Assembly (NCBI RefSeq): GCF_024643205.1
Contig: NZ_JAMKQJ010000019.1
Span: forward strand, 23,619-87,618
Direction of reading: 5' to 3'
DNA length: 64,000 bases
Origin: Parapedobacter tibetensis
GTDB lineage: Bacteria; Bacteroidota; Bacteroidia; Sphingobacteriales; Sphingobacteriaceae
The notes under the pieces were generated by a model. The model did not search any database. It saw only the letters and a list, made by a program, of their open reading frames with translations, and was not told the DNA's origin. Position numbers and translations under genes: made by a program. Shown here piece after piece: positions 25,004-34,015 of this stretch (position 1 is the first letter of the stretch; every line of letters starts with the position of its first letter).

Positions 25004-26989
25004 ATGACAACCAAGATTAAACAGATACTACAGATAAAGCTAGTTGCGGCATTGGCCATCGCGCTCACCTCGGTGCTAAGCCTGTCCGCTCAGGAGAGCC
25101 CCAAAGAGGAAGACTACTTCCGAATCCGAAAAGTACGTACACCGGAAGGTATCATCCTGGAAGTGGGCGGTTTGACCATGCTTCCCAACGGTAACCTCGG
25201 TGTTAGCACACGCCGTGGCGACGTATACATCATCGAGAATCCGACCAGCAGTAATCCATATTTCCGGAAGTTCGCCTCGGGCTTGCACGAAATCCTTGGC
25301 CTTGCCTATAAGGATGGTGCGCTATATTGTGCCCAGCGCGGTGAACTGACCAAGCTGGTTGACACCGATAGCGACGGCAAGGCCGACGTGTATGAAACCG
25401 TCTATGCCTGGCCCTTGTCGGGGCATTACCATGAGTATTCATTTGGCCCGGTCATCGCTCCGGACGGGTCGTTTTTCGTAACCGGCAACGTGGCATTCGG
25501 CGATGAGGAATGGTGGCGCGGCGAGAGCCGGGTGCCTTGGCGTGGTTGGGCAGTAAATATCACGGAAGACGGTAAACTGACCCCCTGGGCTACGGGCATG
25601 CGCTCGCCCGCGGGTCCCGGCCTGCTCAACGGGCAGTTTTTCTACACTGAAAACCAAGGCGACTGGATTGCATCGGGCGGCCTGTGGCAGGTAAATAAAG
25701 GTGATTTTATGGGACACCCTGCCGGATTACGGTGGATCGATTTCGCCGGATCAGCAGTTAAGCTCACTACCGATCAATTCCTTTCGAAAATGGATGAGCG
25801 CCGCATTAAGAATGATCAGGGCCGCTACATCAAGCCGGAGAATATCATCAACGAAACGCACAAAACTGCATTCGATGCCAAGCGGGAATTTGCCGAATTC
25901 CGCCTACCAGCCGTATGGCTGCCCCACGGGATCCTGGGTATCTCCTCATCAGAGCCTACCGTCATTCCCGAAGGCACATTCGGTCCGTTCTCCGGACAGG
26001 TATTGGTGGGCGACCAAGGGATGAGCATGTTGTCCCGCGTGATGTTGGAAGAAGTAAACGGACAGCTCCAGGGAGCGGCCATCGGGTTCCGCAGTGGGTT
26101 CCGGTCGGGCATCCTGCGGATGGCGTGGGCGCCCGATGGATCATTGTTCGTAGGCGAAACCAACCGTGGCTGGGGTTCCGCGGGCGACGCCAACGAAGGG
26201 CTGGAAAGGCTGGAATGGAATAAAAACATCCCGTTTGAAATGCAAACGGTAAAAGCCATGCCCGACGGGTTTGAGATTACCTTCACCCTTCCGGTGGATA
26301 CCGCTTCTGCCAATGACCTCGCGTCGTATCGCGTGGAAAGCTATACCTACAAGTACCATCCGGTATATGGCAGTCCACCGGTAGACATGCGTTCACTCCC
26401 CATCAAAGGCGTAAAGGTTGCTGCCGATGGCTTAAGCGCGCGGATCATGGTGGATAGCTTGCGACAACATTACATCCATACAATTATACTGGACGGAATC
26501 CGCGAAAAGGACAATTTCTATTCGCTGATCCATCCCACCGCATACTATACCTTGCACAGCATACCGCAGGGCGCAAAACTGGCGATGAGCGAAGTGAGCA
26601 CCAAAGACAGCTCCATTCCGGTGGTGATTGAGGAACCAGCACCTCCCTCCGGTCCTGCTGCTCCAACGGTAAAGCAAGCTAGTAAATCAGCAGTAAAAGC
26701 TACACCAGCAAAACCTACCGTGGCCAAGGCGCCGACCTTCAAGGACGTGGAAGGGTTGCTATCAAGACACACCTGCATAGCCTGCCATAATCCCACAAAA
26801 AAGCAGGTCGGTCCTTCGTACTTGGAAATCGCAAAACGGAAGTATTCCAATGAAAAGATCGTGGAGTTGATCCACAATCCCCAACCGGAAAACTGGCCCG
26901 GCTACGCTACAGAAATGCCTCCGATGCCGCATGTACCGAAAGCAGATGCGCTCAAGATTGCAGCCTACATTAATTCGTTAACTAAATAG
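25004..26989 (+). CDS. Beta-propeller (sorbosone/glucose-dehydrogenase-like) protein with C-terminal cytochrome c domain
   Basis: A 661-residue exported protein (signal peptide AALAIALTSVLSLSAQ). Residues about 40-470 form a propeller of the soluble-glucose/L-sorbosone dehydrogenase type: GGLTMLPNGNLGVSTRRGDV, ILGLAYKDGALYCAQRGELT, GPVIAPDGSFFVTGNVAFGD, RMAWAPDGSLFVGETNRGWG. A Pro/Lys/Ala linker leads to a cytochrome c domain with the haem site CIACH (about residue 598) and axial Met in ATEMPPMPHV. ATG at 25004 is chosen; an earlier one lies in the DUF1080 gene. Cofactor (PQQ or none) is not visible. Likely oxidation of a sugar or amide with electrons passed to haem. Confidence 0.82.
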   Translation: MTTKIKQILQIKLVAALAIALTSVLSLSAQESPKEEDYFRIRKVRTPEGIILEVGGLTMLPNGNLGVSTRRGDVYIIENPTSSNPYFRKFASGLHEILGLAYKDGALYCAQRGELTKLVDTDSDGKADVYETVYAWPLSGHYHEYSFGPVIAPDGSFFVTGNVAFGDEEWWRGESRVPWRGWAVNITEDGKLTPWATGMRSPAGPGLLNGQFFYTENQGDWIASGGLWQVNKGDFMGHPAGLRWIDFAGSAVKLTTDQFLSKMDERRIKNDQGRYIKPENIINETHKTAFDAKREFAEFRLPAVWLPHGILGISSSEPTVIPEGTFGPFSGQVLVGDQGMSMLSRVMLEEVNGQLQGAAIGFRSGFRSGILRMAWAPDGSLFVGETNRGWGSAGDANEGLERLEWNKNIPFEMQTVKAMPDGFEITFTLPVDTASANDLASYRVESYTYKYHPVYGSPPVDMRSLPIKGVKVAADGLSARIMVDSLRQHYIHTIILDGIREKDNFYSLIHPTAYYTLHSIPQGAKLAMSEVSTKDSSIPVVIEEPAPPSGPAAPTVKQASKSAVKATPAKPTVAKAPTFKDVEGLLSRHTCIACHNPTKKQVGPSYLEIAKRKYSNEKIVELIHNPQPENWPGYATEMPPMPHVPKADALKIAAYINSLTK

Positions 26990-27017
26990 GATTCGGTTTA
27001 TAAAACAAAATAAGAAT

Positions 27018-27043
27018 GCCACACCGGTTTAGGCTGGTGTGGT
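27018..27043. terminator. Bidirectional terminator between cytochrome-dehydrogenase gene and gldB
   Basis: Perfect arms CCACACC (27019-27025) and GGTGTGG (27036-27042) with a 10-base loop, between convergent genes. Confidence 0.65.
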
Positions 27044-27058
27044 GTTTACATCATATCA

Positions 27059-28093
27059 TCATTTCCCTCTGTACCGCGCCCCATCCAACACCACCTGTGC
27101 ATCCGTTATCCTTAACAGCTCCTCCAACGTGGTTTCCGGATGCCGCTCCATATACTGCCTCACAATTTTCCAACCAATATACACACCCAGCTTGGGTGCC
27201 GATTCATTCCGCTCACCCAGCTCAGGCGTAAACGGCGCTTCGCCGAGGTATTTCTGGATGCGGTTGTAATCCGCCTCAAATAGTAGATTTTCCTGGAGGA
27301 ACCAAGCCCATACATCACGTTCAAAACGGTTGGCCCAATCCCATTGCTGGCTGGTGTAACCGATTTTCAAGCTGTCGGCCACATCAGGCATGGTCCTTTC
27401 CATCAGGTATAGCACCTTACCATGATACACCATATGTTGGAGTAAGCTTACATCCAGTTCATCCTGTGGATAGAGCTCCTCACGGATATAACCTTCTACC
27501 ACTCGTGGTACGATATTTTCCGGTGTAAAACGTTGGGAAATATAATAAGGAATGCTCTCCCGCAAGGCAGGATAAAATTTGGAATCGGCCCCTAAGAACA
27601 TATCCAATCCGATGCCTAGATACCCCTCTCCTATGGGCGTCTGCACGGCAAAGCCCGAAAAAAAGGCAATAAAATGGGGAATCACGATCTCAGGGAAATA
27701 ATATTTCAGATGCCGGAATGCATCAGTTAGCCCCGCTTCCTGCGCCTCCATATCCGGAAAGGTTTCATATACGCTTTTCTTCAAGGCCTTGAAGTCATCC
27801 GTCGCTATCACTTGCTTCAATACCGTCGCCAGCCGCACACTGTCCATTGGATTGCCCGCTTCCAGCATATGTTGCATATAATCGGTGTAAAAAAAACCAT
27901 AATGATCCAGCCATTCGCGGTTTTTCTGAAAGATATTATCCACATGCAGGCTGTCCAACGCTCGGTCAAAACGTTCGATGGAGATATCCACATCAATATG
28001 ACTGACATCCACCCGGCTTTCTCCCTTGCAAGAAACCAAAGCAATAATCAAAAAAAAGCAATAAATTTGCAACGGATAGATTTTGAGCATCAT
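27059..28093 (-). CDS. gldB: Gliding motility lipoprotein GldB
   Basis: A 344-residue lipoprotein (lipobox ALVSC). Family segments: DISIERFDRALDSLHVDNIF after the lipid anchor, IPHFIAFFSGFAVQTPIGEG, YLGIGLDMFLGADSKFYPAL, and ISQRFTPENIVPRVVEGYIR followed by LLQHMVYHGKVLYLMER. GldB is needed for gliding in Flavobacterium but its biochemical role is not known; it resembles a zinc-protease-like (gluzincin) fold without clear activity. Divergent from the beta-barrel gene and nadE, which fits the gldB-nadE neighbourhood seen in related bacteria. Confidence 0.9.
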   Translation of the reverse strand: MMLKIYPLQIYCFFLIIALVSCKGESRVDVSHIDVDISIERFDRALDSLHVDNIFQKNREWLDHYGFFYTDYMQHMLEAGNPMDSVRLATVLKQVIATDDFKALKKSVYETFPDMEAQEAGLTDAFRHLKYYFPEIVIPHFIAFFSGFAVQTPIGEGYLGIGLDMFLGADSKFYPALRESIPYYISQRFTPENIVPRVVEGYIREELYPQDELDVSLLQHMVYHGKVLYLMERTMPDVADSLKIGYTSQQWDWANRFERDVWAWFLQENLLFEADYNRIQKYLGEAPFTPELGERNESAPKLGVYIGWKIVRQYMERHPETTLEELLRITDAQVVLDGARYRGK

Positions 28094-28193
28094 TTTTGTT
28101 CATTAGCCGGCAACGAAGTTAAGGAATTTGATGGGTTTTGATGGAACGCTGATGACACTGATTCAAGAGATTTACACAGATTATACCAACAAC

Positions 28194-28856
28194 ATGCAAA
28201 AGAAAACAATACTATTCCTCCTTTTAGCGCTACCATTCGTATTCAGTAACCACAAGGGCTTGGCCCAGGACTATTACAGTTCCACCTATCAATACAAGCC
28301 GATATCATTGGGAATCACATTCTCCCCAAATATCGGATGGATGCGGTATGGCGACAATGATGAGTATGAAAGCAGCCCCAAATTTGGCTATGCCTACGGC
28401 TTGCTGGCCGACTTCGCTTTCTCCGAAAATTATTACTTTTCCACGGGATTACTCATCAATACGCTGAATACCGAAACTTCTGGACCATCGCCCGAAACAA
28501 CGGGTGGAACCCTCGATCGGGATTACCGCCTCCAATATGCCGAGATTCCCATCGCCGTGAAATTGAAAAGTACGATGCGGTATTTTCGTAGCTACTATGG
28601 GCAATTTGGCTTTACCGCCGGTCTCAAACTCAATGCCAAGGAACAGGAAGCCGGGGCTTCATCACGCCACTCGATGGGTAGTAGTGCAGACTTTCTCCGC
28701 CTAGCCTTACAGATTGGTGGAGGGGTGGAATGGCAGCTCGACCATAACCTCGTGATGATGACCGGATTGACCTTCAACAATGGTTTCACGAGGGCCGTAC
28801 GGGCTGGTGAGCCCCGCAATTCGTACATAGCTTTCAATTTCGGAATCTTTTTCTGA
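28194..28856 (+). CDS. PorT-family outer-membrane beta-barrel protein
   Basis: A 220-residue exported protein starting MQKKTILFLLLALPFVFSNH (ATG at 28194), with a signal peptide ending near GLAQDYYSS. The mature part matches the outer-membrane beta-barrel domain (PF13568, OMP_b-brl_2): SLGITFSPNIGWMRYGDN, GYAYGLLADFAFSENYYFS, LQYAEIPIAVKLKSTM, FLRLALQIGGGVEWQLDH and a closing aromatic strand NSYIAFNFGIFF. It may be the PorT/SprT component or a relative; length is close. It lies between gldB and nadE. Confidence 0.78.
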   Translation: MQKKTILFLLLALPFVFSNHKGLAQDYYSSTYQYKPISLGITFSPNIGWMRYGDNDEYESSPKFGYAYGLLADFAFSENYYFSTGLLINTLNTETSGPSPETTGGTLDRDYRLQYAEIPIAVKLKSTMRYFRSYYGQFGFTAGLKLNAKEQEAGASSRHSMGSSADFLRLALQIGGGVEWQLDHNLVMMTGLTFNNGFTRAVRAGEPRNSYIAFNFGIFF

Positions 28857-28881
28857 CCTTTGCCCTTACTCAAAAAGCCTC

Positions 28882-30525
28882 ATGGTTATTGCCTTAGCAC
28901 AGCTTAATTACCACATTGGTAATTTCGAACAAAATACCACTAAAATCATCAAGGCCATACACGATGCCAAGCATAAAGGCGCGGATATCGTGATATTTGC
29001 TGAATTGGCCATCGGGGGATACCCCGCTAAGGACCTACTGAGATCCAAAGCCTTTTTGGATGCTTGTCAGGCATCAATCGCCATGATAGCCTCCCAATGC
29101 CAGGGTATAGCCTGCATCATCGGCGCGCCCATACCCAACACATCCGGTCAAGGCAAAGCGCTATTCAATGCCGCCCTCTTCTTTGCTGATGGTGAAGTGC
29201 GACAGGTCGTACGCAAAGGGCTCATCCCCGACTACGATGTCTTTGATGAATACCGCTATTTCCAACCGGCCAATGAATTCGGATGTATCCATTATCAAGG
29301 CACTAAGATTGCGCTTACCATCTGTGAAGACTTGTGGAATGCCACCGAACCTAAACTATACCGGAGGAACCCGATGGATAAATTGCGGGAAGAGAATCCT
29401 GATGTCGTCATTAATATAGCTGCTTCCCCATTTTCATACAACCACCTCAACGAACGGATGGGGGTATTGCAGGCTCAGGCAAGGCAGGCCCAAGCATCGC
29501 TGCTCTACCTCAATCAGGTGGGCGCACATACCGATATCATTTTCGATGGCCGCGCCATCATCCTCTCACCCGATGGCAGATTGGTGGATATGATGGCCGC
29601 CTTTACCGAAGATCTCCGGTACTATGAGCTGAATGGCACGGAAATAACCGCCGTACATGACGTAGGCCACTTGCAACAACCCCTGGAAACCGAATTGATA
29701 CACCAAGCCTTGTTGTTGGGTATCCGCGATTACTTTTTCAAATCGGGCTTCAAAAAAGCGGTTGTAGGATTGTCGGGCGGGATAGATTCAGCGGTAGTGG
29801 CGGCGCTGGCTAGCGAAGCGCTTGGCCCCGAAAATGTAATGGCTGTATTGATGCCCTCTAAATATTCTAGCGACCACTCCATCAAGGATGCGCAGGATTT
29901 GGCGAAAAACATGGGATGCCCACATGAAATCATTCACATACAGCCCATGGCAGACGCATTTGACCAAAGCCTCGCTACCGTTTTCGAAAACCTGCATCCC
30001 GATACAACCGAGGAAAACATACAGGCCCGCATCCGGGGCACGCTATTGATGGCCATGTCCAATAAACTTGGCTATATTTTACTCAACACCTCCAACAAAA
30101 GTGAAGCCGCTGTGGGCTACGGCACCTTATATGGCGACATGGCCGGGGCACTGGGAGTCATTGGCGATGTGTATAAAACGCAGGTCTACCAACTGGCCCG
30201 GTACATCAATCGTAATGGGGAAATCATCCCGGAAAACACCATCGTGAAACCTCCATCGGCGGAATTACGACCCGACCAAAAGGATAGCGATTCCCTGCCG
30301 GAATATGACCTGCTGGACGCCATCCTCTTCCAGTATATCGAATGCGAAAAAAATGCCGAGCAAATCATCGCTTTGGGCTTCGCCGAACCCTTGGTGCACC
30401 GTATACTGAAAATGACCAACACCGCTGAATTCAAGCGTTTCCAAAGCCCCCCGATATTGCGCGTCAGCAGCAAGGCCTTCGGTGTAGGCAGGATGATGCC
30501 GCTGGTGGCTAGGTATCCGTTGTGA
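28882..30525 (+). CDS. nadE: Glutamine-dependent NAD+ synthetase
   Basis: A 547-residue two-domain enzyme making NAD+ from deamido-NAD+, ATP and glutamine in the cytosol. N-terminal nitrilase-type glutaminase (residues 1-260) with the catalytic Glu in FAELAIGGYP, Lys in RKGLIPDYDVFDEYRYF, and Cys in TICEDLWNA. C-terminal NAD synthetase with the P-loop VVGLSGGIDSAVVAALAS, and NTSNKSEAAVGYGTLYGDMA. The end (KAFGVGRMMPLVARYPL) is complete. Single-gene spacing from the upstream barrel gene is 25 bases, so they may be co-transcribed. Confidence 0.97.
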   Translation: MVIALAQLNYHIGNFEQNTTKIIKAIHDAKHKGADIVIFAELAIGGYPAKDLLRSKAFLDACQASIAMIASQCQGIACIIGAPIPNTSGQGKALFNAALFFADGEVRQVVRKGLIPDYDVFDEYRYFQPANEFGCIHYQGTKIALTICEDLWNATEPKLYRRNPMDKLREENPDVVINIAASPFSYNHLNERMGVLQAQARQAQASLLYLNQVGAHTDIIFDGRAIILSPDGRLVDMMAAFTEDLRYYELNGTEITAVHDVGHLQQPLETELIHQALLLGIRDYFFKSGFKKAVVGLSGGIDSAVVAALASEALGPENVMAVLMPSKYSSDHSIKDAQDLAKNMGCPHEIIHIQPMADAFDQSLATVFENLHPDTTEENIQARIRGTLLMAMSNKLGYILLNTSNKSEAAVGYGTLYGDMAGALGVIGDVYKTQVYQLARYINRNGEIIPENTIVKPPSAELRPDQKDSDSLPEYDLLDAILFQYIECEKNAEQIIALGFAEPLVHRILKMTNTAEFKRFQSPPILRVSSKAFGVGRMMPLVARYPL

Positions 30526-30594
30526 GGTGCATAGCTACTGATAGCCGATTACCGATAGCCGATAACAGAATTTCGAAAGAAAAAACCAATATTA

Positions 30595-30781
30595 TATAAA
30601 ACAGGGTGCACAGATTTCCGCTATGTTGACTTCGCCAGTCTCCAAAGGGTATTGGGTAGGCGACCTGCGCAGTCTTTATAACCCCAGGGTAAAGACTGAC
30701 GAAGTTTCCCCTACGCACAAAGCCAACAAAACTTCGTAAGTCGAGAGTTTGACGGAAATTTGTCGTACACCCTATAAAACA
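30595..30781. mobile_element. MITE-like insertion, 169 bp, with 9-bp target-site duplication
   Basis: The core 30604-30772 begins GGGTG and ends CACCC. The terminal inverted repeats are imperfect but clear: left GGGTGCACAGATTTCCG, right (reverse complement) GGGTGTACGACAAATTTCCG. The two flanks are the identical 9-mer TATAAAACA at 30595-30603 and 30773-30781. Inside is a second inverted pair, CTTCGCCAGTCT and AGACTGACGAAG. No transposase is encoded. This is what a non-autonomous derivative of an IS with 9-bp duplications should look like; the source IS is not in the window. Confidence 0.8.
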
Positions 30782-30789
30782 CTTCAATC

Positions 30790-30850
30790 AATTTTTTTGT
30801 ATGTTTCCGCTATAAATGCTGCTTCTTAGCGGCAGCGGAGAGATCGATAA
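30790..30850. repeat. 61-bp direct repeat, copy 1
   Basis: Identical over all 61 bases to 38133-38193. It holds hairpin-forming parts (CCGCTA...TAGCGG and GCTGC...GCAGC). Further on, 30887-30912 again resembles the bases that follow copy 2 (TAATTTTGCTTATTTATG against TAATTTCGCTTATTTATG), so copy 1 carries about 45 extra bases before the shared half-site. It lies 9 bases after the MITE and upstream of the secreted-protein operon promoter. Confidence 0.9.
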
Positions 30851-30917
30851 CTGCGAAGCATTCATGAGTGCCTTTGCAAACAGACAATATCGAATAATTT
30901 TGCTTATTTATGACAAT

Positions 30918-30947
30918 TTGGTTTTATCAAATTAATGTTTATCTTTG
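30918..30947 (+). promoter_or_regulatory. Promoter of the Cys-rich/propeller/TonB operon
   Basis: TTG at 30918-30920, 19 bases, TATCTTTG at 30940-30947: full consensus. It leaves a leader of roughly 130 bases to the ATG at 31087, in which I saw no convincing riboswitch or terminator. A half-site shared with the efflux-operon operator lies just upstream (30894-30912). Confidence 0.65.
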
Positions 30948-31086
30948 TTAATAGTGCTATAAACGTAGAGAAAGCCTTATCTTTTAGGAAACTAAAGATA
31001 TAAAAGCAGCTTTTTTTGACACTTTTTTGTTTCTGTGTATTCATTTAAATTATAACTAAATAAGTTCACTAAATCATTCAAAAATT

Positions 31087-31503
31087 ATGAAAACTAAATT
31101 TAAACTTTCTGTATTAGCAGTTTTTAGCCTTTGTTTAGTAACGCTATCGAGTTTTGTGACTTCTACTGATCCTGAGGCGCCGGCTGCGTATGTTCCATGT
31201 GAAACAGATAGCTTTGAACTTCCATCTTATGCTAAGGTGGATGAAATCGTGGAAGTAGAGTGTACTGTATGTGAACTGGTGAGGTCTGAGCGACTGTGGA
31301 ATACTGAAGGTCTCCTTGAAGGTACGCTGTACGAGTATAATGTGGGTTCGGAGCCCGCCATATTGTATAATATCGATTGTATGTACTCAAGAGATGAGCG
31401 CCATAGTTGTACACAACAAGAGATTACAGGGTTGGGTTCTGGTTGTAACAATTTTTTTGTACCTTGTACAAAAGAAGATGATCCTGAGTGTGTAAACGAC
31501 TAA
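31087..31503 (+). CDS. Small secreted cysteine-rich protein (unrecognised)
   Basis: A 138-residue protein with a signal peptide (KLSVLAVFSLCLVTLSSFV) and a mature part with eight cysteines, arranged as four pairs by spacing: VPCET, VECTVCELV, NIDCMY, HSCTQQ, SGCNNF, VPCTKED, PECVND. The mature part is acidic. I do not recognise the family. By position it resembles the small exported NVEALA-type proteins of Bacteroides, which also sit before 6-bladed-propeller and thioredoxin genes, but sequence evidence for that is lacking. First gene of an operon with two propeller proteins, a CxxC thioredoxin-like protein and a TonB-like protein; it could be their product or cargo. Confidence 0.7.
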   Translation: MKTKFKLSVLAVFSLCLVTLSSFVTSTDPEAPAAYVPCETDSFELPSYAKVDEIVEVECTVCELVRSERLWNTEGLLEGTLYEYNVGSEPAILYNIDCMYSRDERHSCTQQEITGLGSGCNNFFVPCTKEDDPECVND

Positions 31504-31519
31504 TTGGATAGCGCATAGT

Positions 31520-32779
31520 ATGAAGCACTTCCTTTTTTCGACACTTTGCTCGACCGCTTTTCTATCCTTAATGGGGGCATGTACAGATTTTAAGGGGCAG
31601 AAGAAGGACAACCAACAGATGGAAAGCCTGTCTGATGTGCCTGAAGTGAATATACGGCCTGATAAGCACGTATCGTTAAATACGAAGGATTTTATTGATT
31701 CGGTACAATACATTGCGTTAGAAACTACGCATGAATCTGAATTTGGGGAGATATCCCAAATTCAGATTGCTGGGGATTTTTTTGTGATTTTGGACAAGTT
31801 TACGAATGAAATTTTGTTTTTTAGAAAGAATGGAGGTTTTGTCAGAAAGATCAGTGCTCAAAACGATGATATCCCAATTCCTTTCAAGAGTATTTTGAAG
31901 TTTACGATAGATACTGAAAATGAAATTTTATCATTTCCTGATGCACTATCCCCTTATATCTACGAATTTGATTTATTGGGAAATTTTATAAAAACACGAA
32001 AAAAGGAGCCGGTAGATTATACAATTCGTGAATCGCATTATTTGAATACATTTAAAATTGACTATTTTTCTTATGATAATTCTATGGCCAAAAAGCCCCA
32101 GGGTCGTAGTATTACCGTAACGGAGAATGGAAGAGAGAATGCTTCCTATCTATATTTTGATCCGTCGGTCATTGACCAAGATGATGTATATGGTGCGCGG
32201 AAATACTTCTTTCAATCAACTGAGCAGCTGTTGTTTTCCAGACCGTATGATTATACCATTTATACGTTTGGGGATAATGGGGAAATGAATGCATACCTTC
32301 AGATTTCGTTGCCCGAAAACCTCAGGATTCCGTCGGATTTCTTGACAAGTAATAAATACAGTAGCAAAAGGCGTGCTTATACGAACGATAATAAATCTCG
32401 AGTATACTTAATCACCGATGTGTATAAAACAGGTAAGATTTTGTATTTCAAGTTAATAGGTTCTAAATATATCAAAACTCTTCTTTATGATCTTAATACC
32501 GATGTTTTGATTAATTTTAGAAATTATCTTTCTGATTCTTCGACACTTTATCTGCCCATAGCAGGTACTGATGTTTTGGGTGTTGATAATAACAGGCTGA
32601 TATCAGTAATCCCTTCCACGCGAATGATCCAGGCTTTGAATACTAATATTAGCATATCCGGATATTTGGCGTCATTACCCGATCACCTGCGGGAGTACTA
32701 TAAGCGAGGAAATAACCAAAATCCGGTCTTGGTATTGACAAAATTAAAGAAATCCATTAATTATGAGACCGATAGTTAG
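31520..32779 (+). CDS. 6-bladed beta-propeller lipoprotein (DUF5128-like), copy 1
   Basis: A 419-residue lipoprotein (lipobox LMGAC near residue 21). Family features: FIDSVQYIALETTHESEFGE, ISQIQIAGDFFVILDKFTNE, ILFFRKNGGFVRKIS, then SILKFTIDTENEILSFPDAL and the blade motif SPYIYEFDLLGNFIKT. This is the 6-bladed propeller (NHL-like, BF3164/DUF5128) group of Bacteroidota lipoproteins. Ligand and role are unknown. The codons here are more AT-rich than in the flanking genes, hinting at transfer. The stop overlaps the next gene, a paralogue, by 17 bases. Confidence 0.82.
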   Translation: MKHFLFSTLCSTAFLSLMGACTDFKGQKKDNQQMESLSDVPEVNIRPDKHVSLNTKDFIDSVQYIALETTHESEFGEISQIQIAGDFFVILDKFTNEILFFRKNGGFVRKISAQNDDIPIPFKSILKFTIDTENEILSFPDALSPYIYEFDLLGNFIKTRKKEPVDYTIRESHYLNTFKIDYFSYDNSMAKKPQGRSITVTENGRENASYLYFDPSVIDQDDVYGARKYFFQSTEQLLFSRPYDYTIYTFGDNGEMNAYLQISLPENLRIPSDFLTSNKYSSKRRAYTNDNKSRVYLITDVYKTGKILYFKLIGSKYIKTLLYDLNTDVLINFRNYLSDSSTLYLPIAGTDVLGVDNNRLISVIPSTRMIQALNTNISISGYLASLPDHLREYYKRGNNQNPVLVLTKLKKSINYETDS

Positions 32780-33992
32780 CAGGGTTCTTCTCCAGCTTGC
32801 TTTATTCGTGTTCCATGGGGCAGTCCTGGCGAGTATTTGCTTGAGTGAAACCCTAACCAAGCACGATTCGACCTCAGCAGCTACTGAAATCCGGATAGAC
32901 CCTGCCGCGGCGAGTGGGGGTACAGATGCCATGCTGTTTGATTCTATCGTTTATATCCCCTTAGAGACCAATGAGCATTCTGCGTTTTCAATTATTTCGC
33001 AGATGGAGGTAACCAACAGCTATTATATTATTTTAGATGGCGGGATGAACAGCCTCTTTTTCTTTAATCGCGATGGTAGCTTCAGCCATAAGATAGACAA
33101 AAACAACAAAAACGAACCTTTTAAGAGCGTCAATAGGTTCACCGTCGATAGGTTTGGAAATATCGTCTCATTTAAGGATTTTATGACCTCCTATGCCTAC
33201 ACGTTTGGATTGGATGGGGGCTTTATCGATGTGACGGAATCCGACAGCACGGTTTCTTTTAGAGATTTTACGCTATTCAACGAATTCAGAATCTGTTATC
33301 ATCCCCGGTATTCCACTAGTGATGATGATCGCGCACGTTTCGAAAATATTGCCCGGTATGATACCACGACAGGTGAGCTCCTCGGCGCTTATCTACCTGT
33401 TGATTCAACATTGAAGAGTATTAATTTATTCGGCGTACCAAAATACTTTTATTCGTCTGGCGAGAAGCGCCTGTTGTTTACCCAGCCCTACGATTATACC
33501 ATCTACGAATTTGATGCCAATGCGGTACCTCATGAGCGGTTTAAAATCATTTTGCCTCTTCTAAATACACTTCCTTCCGATTTTTTAACGAATCCCATAT
33601 ACTATGGGAAATGGCGCGACTATTTAAGTGCAAGCAGGTCCGTTATTTATTCGATACGGGAGGTCTACCTCTCTGGAGATTGGCTTTCCTTCTATACCTC
33701 TCCCAGTATTCAAGGGAGTGCTTTTCTATACAATCTGGCTACATACGAGGTCTTTAACCTGAAAGAAACCGAGGATTCGGCCTTGGGCCTGCCAGTGACG
33801 GAGCACGGAAAATTTGTTTTAGCGGTAGACGAGGGCGCGCTGATTTCGGAGGTGTCTTTCCTTGCTTTGAAAAGACGATACGAAGAAACCCCACGATCAA
33901 CGCGAAAAAATTTGTTTCCCGAACACCTAAATGTGCTGATGGAAAGCGAAGCGCATAACCCAATTCTGAGGTTGTCGTACCTGAAGCAATAA
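32763..33992 (+). CDS. 6-bladed beta-propeller protein, copy 2
   Basis: A 409-residue paralogue of the preceding gene: LFDSIVYIPLETNEHSAFSI, ISQMEVTNSYYIILDGGMNS, LFFFNRDGSFSHKIDKN, KSVNRFTVDRFGNIVSF and KRLLFTQPYDYTIYEFDANA line up with the same positions in copy 1 (for example LLFSRPYDYTIYTFGDNG). The N-terminal segment has a Cys at ASICLSE that may be a variant lipid site. Two different propellers side by side suggest a heteromeric complex or two ligands. It overlaps copy 1 by 17 bases, which implies translational coupling. Confidence 0.82.
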   Translation: MRPIVSRVLLQLALFVFHGAVLASICLSETLTKHDSTSAATEIRIDPAAASGGTDAMLFDSIVYIPLETNEHSAFSIISQMEVTNSYYIILDGGMNSLFFFNRDGSFSHKIDKNNKNEPFKSVNRFTVDRFGNIVSFKDFMTSYAYTFGLDGGFIDVTESDSTVSFRDFTLFNEFRICYHPRYSTSDDDRARFENIARYDTTTGELLGAYLPVDSTLKSINLFGVPKYFYSSGEKRLLFTQPYDYTIYEFDANAVPHERFKIILPLLNTLPSDFLTNPIYYGKWRDYLSASRSVIYSIREVYLSGDWLSFYTSPSIQGSAFLYNLATYEVFNLKETEDSALGLPVTEHGKFVLAVDEGALISEVSFLALKRRYEETPRSTRKNLFPEHLNVLMESEAHNPILRLSYLKQ

Positions 33993-34015
33993 TTCAAAAC
34001 TGAATAGACTGAAGT

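Noticed and set aside
30948..31086. Riboswitch or attenuator in the roughly 130-base leader of the Cys-rich operon
   Set aside because: No known consensus core, strong hairpin or T run was found; the length alone is not evidence.
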